Part shown: one piece after another, positions 3,844-5,847 of the stretch
Numbering within the stretch: position 1 is the stretch's first letter
Layout of the letters: the number at the start of each line of letters is the position of its first letter
NCBI GenBank assembly: GCA_030592525.1
Contig: JAUVIW010000062.1
Span: 1-5,847, forward strand
Reading direction: 5' to 3'
Length of the DNA: 5,847 nucleotides
From: an archaeon
Lineage (GTDB): Archaea; B1Sed10-29; WALL01
Position numbers and translations under genes: made by a program
Notes under the pieces: generated by a model
Told to the model about the DNA's origin: nothing
Seen by the model: the letters and a program-made list of their open reading frames with translations, nothing else
Database searches by the model: none

Positions 3844-5847
3844 CTAGAAATCTTCGCCGAGTACTGATGCAATGAACATCCAGTACTGCGTGAAGATGTC
3901 TCCACGCTCTTCATCAGGCTGGAACCCGAACTTGGTTCTCAGGTCAGTGCTCTTAAAGCCGAACATGAATTTTGTGGATGTGGTCCGGCTTCCGACACTG
4001 GTGCCCGGAGCTGCGGCACCGGTGGTCGAAATGCCTGTTGAAACAGTGCCACTCGGCCCAGAAATACCGCCGGTTTCCTCTGCGGTTATGCCTGTCTTAT
4101 CAGCGCTGTTCCAGTAGTCGTCGGTCGCCTTGACCCTGCATTTCACGTCGCCGATTGTTTGGCCCTGTGCATTTACCTGGCGCGGCACGCTCAGCCTGAA
4201 GTTGTGCGTGGTCTTAAGCGTGTTCGAGAACACGTTCACGTCACTGCACGTTATGCTCGCCGTTGTGGGCTCGTTTGTGGTTATCGCGACGTCCACGATG
4301 TTCATCGAGTTCACGGTTGCGCTCTTCATGGTGATTGTTGGTGCTGTGCTGTCTATCTTGAGCTTGGCTGCCTTGGTCGCATCCTTTGTCAGGGTGCCAT
4401 CGCTCTTGGCATAGTACCAGTCACTGATTTCCTTTGTTCCTCCGGGTAAATCTATGCCGACGCGGCACCTGAGTGACACGTCGTTCCCTTTCACGGGTGT
4501 GATGTCAAACAGCCTGCCTGCCCCTGAGAGCACGCTCTTGTCGTTGATTCCCTTGATGAACGGGGTCCACGAGCTGTCGTATCCCGCGTCCATGTCAATG
4601 AACACGTATCCGCCTGAGGGGCTTATGCCCTTGCAGGATGCGCTCACAAACTTGTGGTAGCCGCCGCCGTATGTCCCGGCCACCGGAGTGATTGAGGTCA
4701 CGGAAGGCGTCTCGACGCTGAGTGTCTTGAACGAGTGCGTGGCAGTGGCAGAGTCTGAGTGGTATGTTTTGCCGTCACTCATGAACGTTGGCTGGCCTTG
4801 CGACGTCAGGGTGCAGTCATAGCTCCCGGACGGGATGTTTGTTATCTTGAGCTTGTTGCTTCCTCTGTGGGACGTGGTGTATGTGGTGAGGTCCTGGGCA
4901 GAGTAGGTCTGCATGGTCGCGGTGTTTTTGCACACAACCTTGGCGTTCGACGGGACGTTTGTCTTCCATGAGAATTGTGCGTCGTAAGTGCCCTGCGCAT
5001 AGTTTATGAGCGGAACATAGAGGTCGTCAGCCGCGTTGAAGGTTATCGCGAGCTTGGGGAGGCATTCGCCTGCATAGCAGTCGTTGTCGCACTCATCGCC
5101 CCATGTCTTAAGCTCGTTGTTTTCGCAGTAATACTCTGTCTGGTACCATCCCCTCTGCCACTCACACTTGTCAGTGTACCTGACCGAGGGCTTGTCCGAG
5201 AAGAACACGAAGCCAGCGACGTTGGGCTTGTTGCCGCCGTCAGTGTCCTTGCACACAGATTCCACTGTTGGCTCTGGCTCGTCTGGCTCTTCAGGGTCAG
5301 GCTCTGGTTCCGGTTCAGTGGTTGTGGTGGTGAGGTCAATTGATGCTGACTGTGAAACTATCGCGGTGGTTATGCCTGCAGAGTAGTGCAGTTCTGATAT
5401 CGCTGAGATCATGCTGCATGTGTACTTGTTGCCTTTGGCAAGGGTGAGCGAGAAGCCATGGCCCTTTGTGGGTGTCGTCCTCCAATTAGTGCTTGTTTTT
5501 ACACCTGATTGCGTATCTCTACAGTCCACTCGCCCTATTGCGCTCTGGTTCGTTTTCCACGAGAAGCTTGCTCCGTCTTTGGCGGTGTGCTCATAGAAAT
5601 TGTATGACTCCATTGCGAGTGCGATGGTTGGGGCTGTAACAACATCAAAGCTGACATCCTTAGTGGCATAGTACTTGTCAACGCCGATGTAGTCAGTGGA
5701 TATTGCCGCACCCTTGAGTGTGCAGTCATAAGTGTCTTCCTGTGGCGTGGTTATTTTGAATGAGTGTGAGTAGCTTGCCGAATCCCAGCCACTGTCATAC
5801 GTGTCGCTTGTCGCCTGTCCAGTGCACTCCGCTCTCGCGACGAATGA
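3844..5847 (-). CDS. Large modular surface protein with tandem Cys-bridged FN3/Ig-like repeats (N-terminus beyond the window)
   Basis: The frame is open to the right edge, so only the last 667 residues are seen. An ATG at 5613 lies inside a repeat and is not the start. Numbered from the edge, the order is: end of repeat A (1-75); repeat B (about 76-172); Glu/Pro linker (173-195); six-Cys module with Cys 199, 228, 241, 253, 257 and 262 (starts CKDTDGG, contains EYYC); repeat C (about 265-378); a domain starting PSVTSITPVAGTYGGG with Cys 405 and 461 (about 380-503); repeat D (about 500-590, starts DSTAPTIT); a Gly/Ser/Thr linker (591-625); and a C-terminal tail of 42 residues. Repeats B and C share F-S-W-K-T-N; all four share Cys, then His, then Cys (mostly Y-x-C). 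FN3-like domains of this type occur in archaeal cell-surface proteins. There is no C-terminal membrane helix or known sorting signal. Adhesion or S-layer association is likely but inferred. Confidence 0.85.
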   Translation of the reverse strand, partial: SFVARAECTGQATSDTYDSGWDSASYSHSFKITTPQEDTYDCTLKGAAISTDYIGVDKYYATKDVSFDVVTAPTIALAMESYNFYEHTAKDGASFSWKTNQSAIGRVDCRDTQSGVKTSTNWRTTPTKGHGFSLTLAKGNKYTCSMISAISELHYSAGITTAIVSQSASIDLTTTTTEPEPEPDPEEPDEPEPTVESVCKDTDGGNKPNVAGFVFFSDKPSVRYTDKCEWQRGWYQTEYYCENNELKTWGDECDNDCYAGECLPKLAITFNAADDLYVPLINYAQGTYDAQFSWKTNVPSNAKVVCKNTATMQTYSAQDLTTYTTSHRGSNKLKITNIPSGSYDCTLTSQGQPTFMSDGKTYHSDSATATHSFKTLSVETPSVTSITPVAGTYGGGYHKFVSASCKGISPSGGYVFIDMDAGYDSSWTPFIKGINDKSVLSGAGRLFDITPVKGNDVSLRCRVGIDLPGGTKEISDWYYAKSDGTLTKDATKAAKLKIDSTAPTITMKSATVNSMNIVDVAITTNEPTTASITCSDVNVFSNTLKTTHNFRLSVPRQVNAQGQTIGDVKCRVKATDDYWNSADKTGITAEETGGISGPSGTVSTGISTTGAAAPGTSVGSRTTSTKFMFGFKSTDLRTKFGFQPDEERGDIFTQYWMFIASVLGEDF
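5062..5253 (-). other. Six-cysteine CxDTDGG module inside the large surface protein
   Basis: This encodes a compact stretch of about 64 residues beginning CKDTDGG, with YTDKC, TEYYC, and ending C-x3-C-x4-C (CDNDCYAGEC). The pattern resembles, from memory, a small Cys-rich module seen repeatedly in predicted surface proteins of DPANN-like archaea. It is set off from repeat B by the Glu/Pro linker at 5263-5331. Three disulfides are expected. Its ligand is unknown. Confidence 0.6.
5263..5331 (-). repeat. Low-complexity Thr then Glu/Pro/Asp linker
   Basis: Five Thr are followed by alternating EPEPEPDPEEPDEPEP, which is strongly acidic and extended. It joins repeat B to the six-Cys module and probably acts as a rigid spacer. 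The DNA is an imperfect GGCTCTGG/CTGGTTCC type repeat, so its length could vary between strains. Confidence 0.7.

Noticed and set aside
3844..3972. A sortase or archaeosortase signal at the end of the surface protein
   Set aside because: There is no LPXTG, PGF or PEF motif and no transmembrane segment followed by basic residues.
4975..5343. Plus-strand open frame with hydrophobic segments opposite the surface protein
   Set aside because: The hydrophobicity is the expected antisense of Asp/Glu/Asn-rich codons; the minus frame has coherent repeats and motifs.
5611..5613. ATG at 5613 (minus strand) as the start of the large surface protein
   Set aside because: The frame stays open for 78 more codons to the window edge and those codons encode another copy of the same repeat, so this Met is internal.
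1..5847. CRISPR array, tRNA, rRNA or riboswitch
   Set aside because: No regularly spaced direct repeats, cloverleaf-like sequence or conserved RNA core was found; nearly all of the window is coding on one strand or the other.

Overview
The window looks like a stretch of an archaeal chromosome. The evidence for this is threefold. TATA (box A) elements of the form CCTTTAWAWAG lie about 31-34 nt before the ATG of several genes, which fits leaderless transcription. A strong Shine-Dalgarno site is seen only at a gene inside an operon. Most of the proteins are exported or surface proteins of styles common in uncultivated, DPANN-like archaea: a signal anchor with a DCGSDM-x-CF cysteine motif, a lipobox protein with a Pro/Glu/Ala linker, and a tandem fibronectin/Ig-like protein with a six-Cys CxDTDGG module. 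The phylum-level guess is inference only. No ribosomal RNA, tRNA, mobile element or CRISPR array is visible.

Layout: 1-119 is the 3' end of an unidentified plus-strand gene. It is followed after 3 nt by a small membrane-anchored Cys-rich protein (123-503), and the two form an operon. A secreted protein on the minus strand (988 to 479) converges on it with a 25-nt overlap of the coding ends. Upstream of that, also on the minus strand, is a short PurN-type formyltransferase (1577 to 1059). A 77-nt divergent region (1578-1654) separates purN from a plus-strand lipoprotein (1655-2263). A 503-residue protein with no recognisable family follows from its own promoter (2313-3824). It ends in a perfect hairpin plus T-run terminator whose loop holds the stop codon. 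Facing it is a large minus-strand surface protein (5847 to 3844), whose N-terminus lies beyond the right edge.

Functionally, four products appear destined for the membrane or cell surface, and one (purN) belongs to one-carbon/purine metabolism. Nothing ties these into one pathway. The more unusual points are: a PurN-family protein whose usual catalytic Asn is Ser; a shared extended promoter sequence that forms an inverted repeat around purN; a repeated Ig/FN3-like domain with a conserved Cys pair and His; and the orphan 503-residue protein with a basic poly-Pro N-terminus, a Gly/Ala hydrophobic centre and an acidic C-terminal half.
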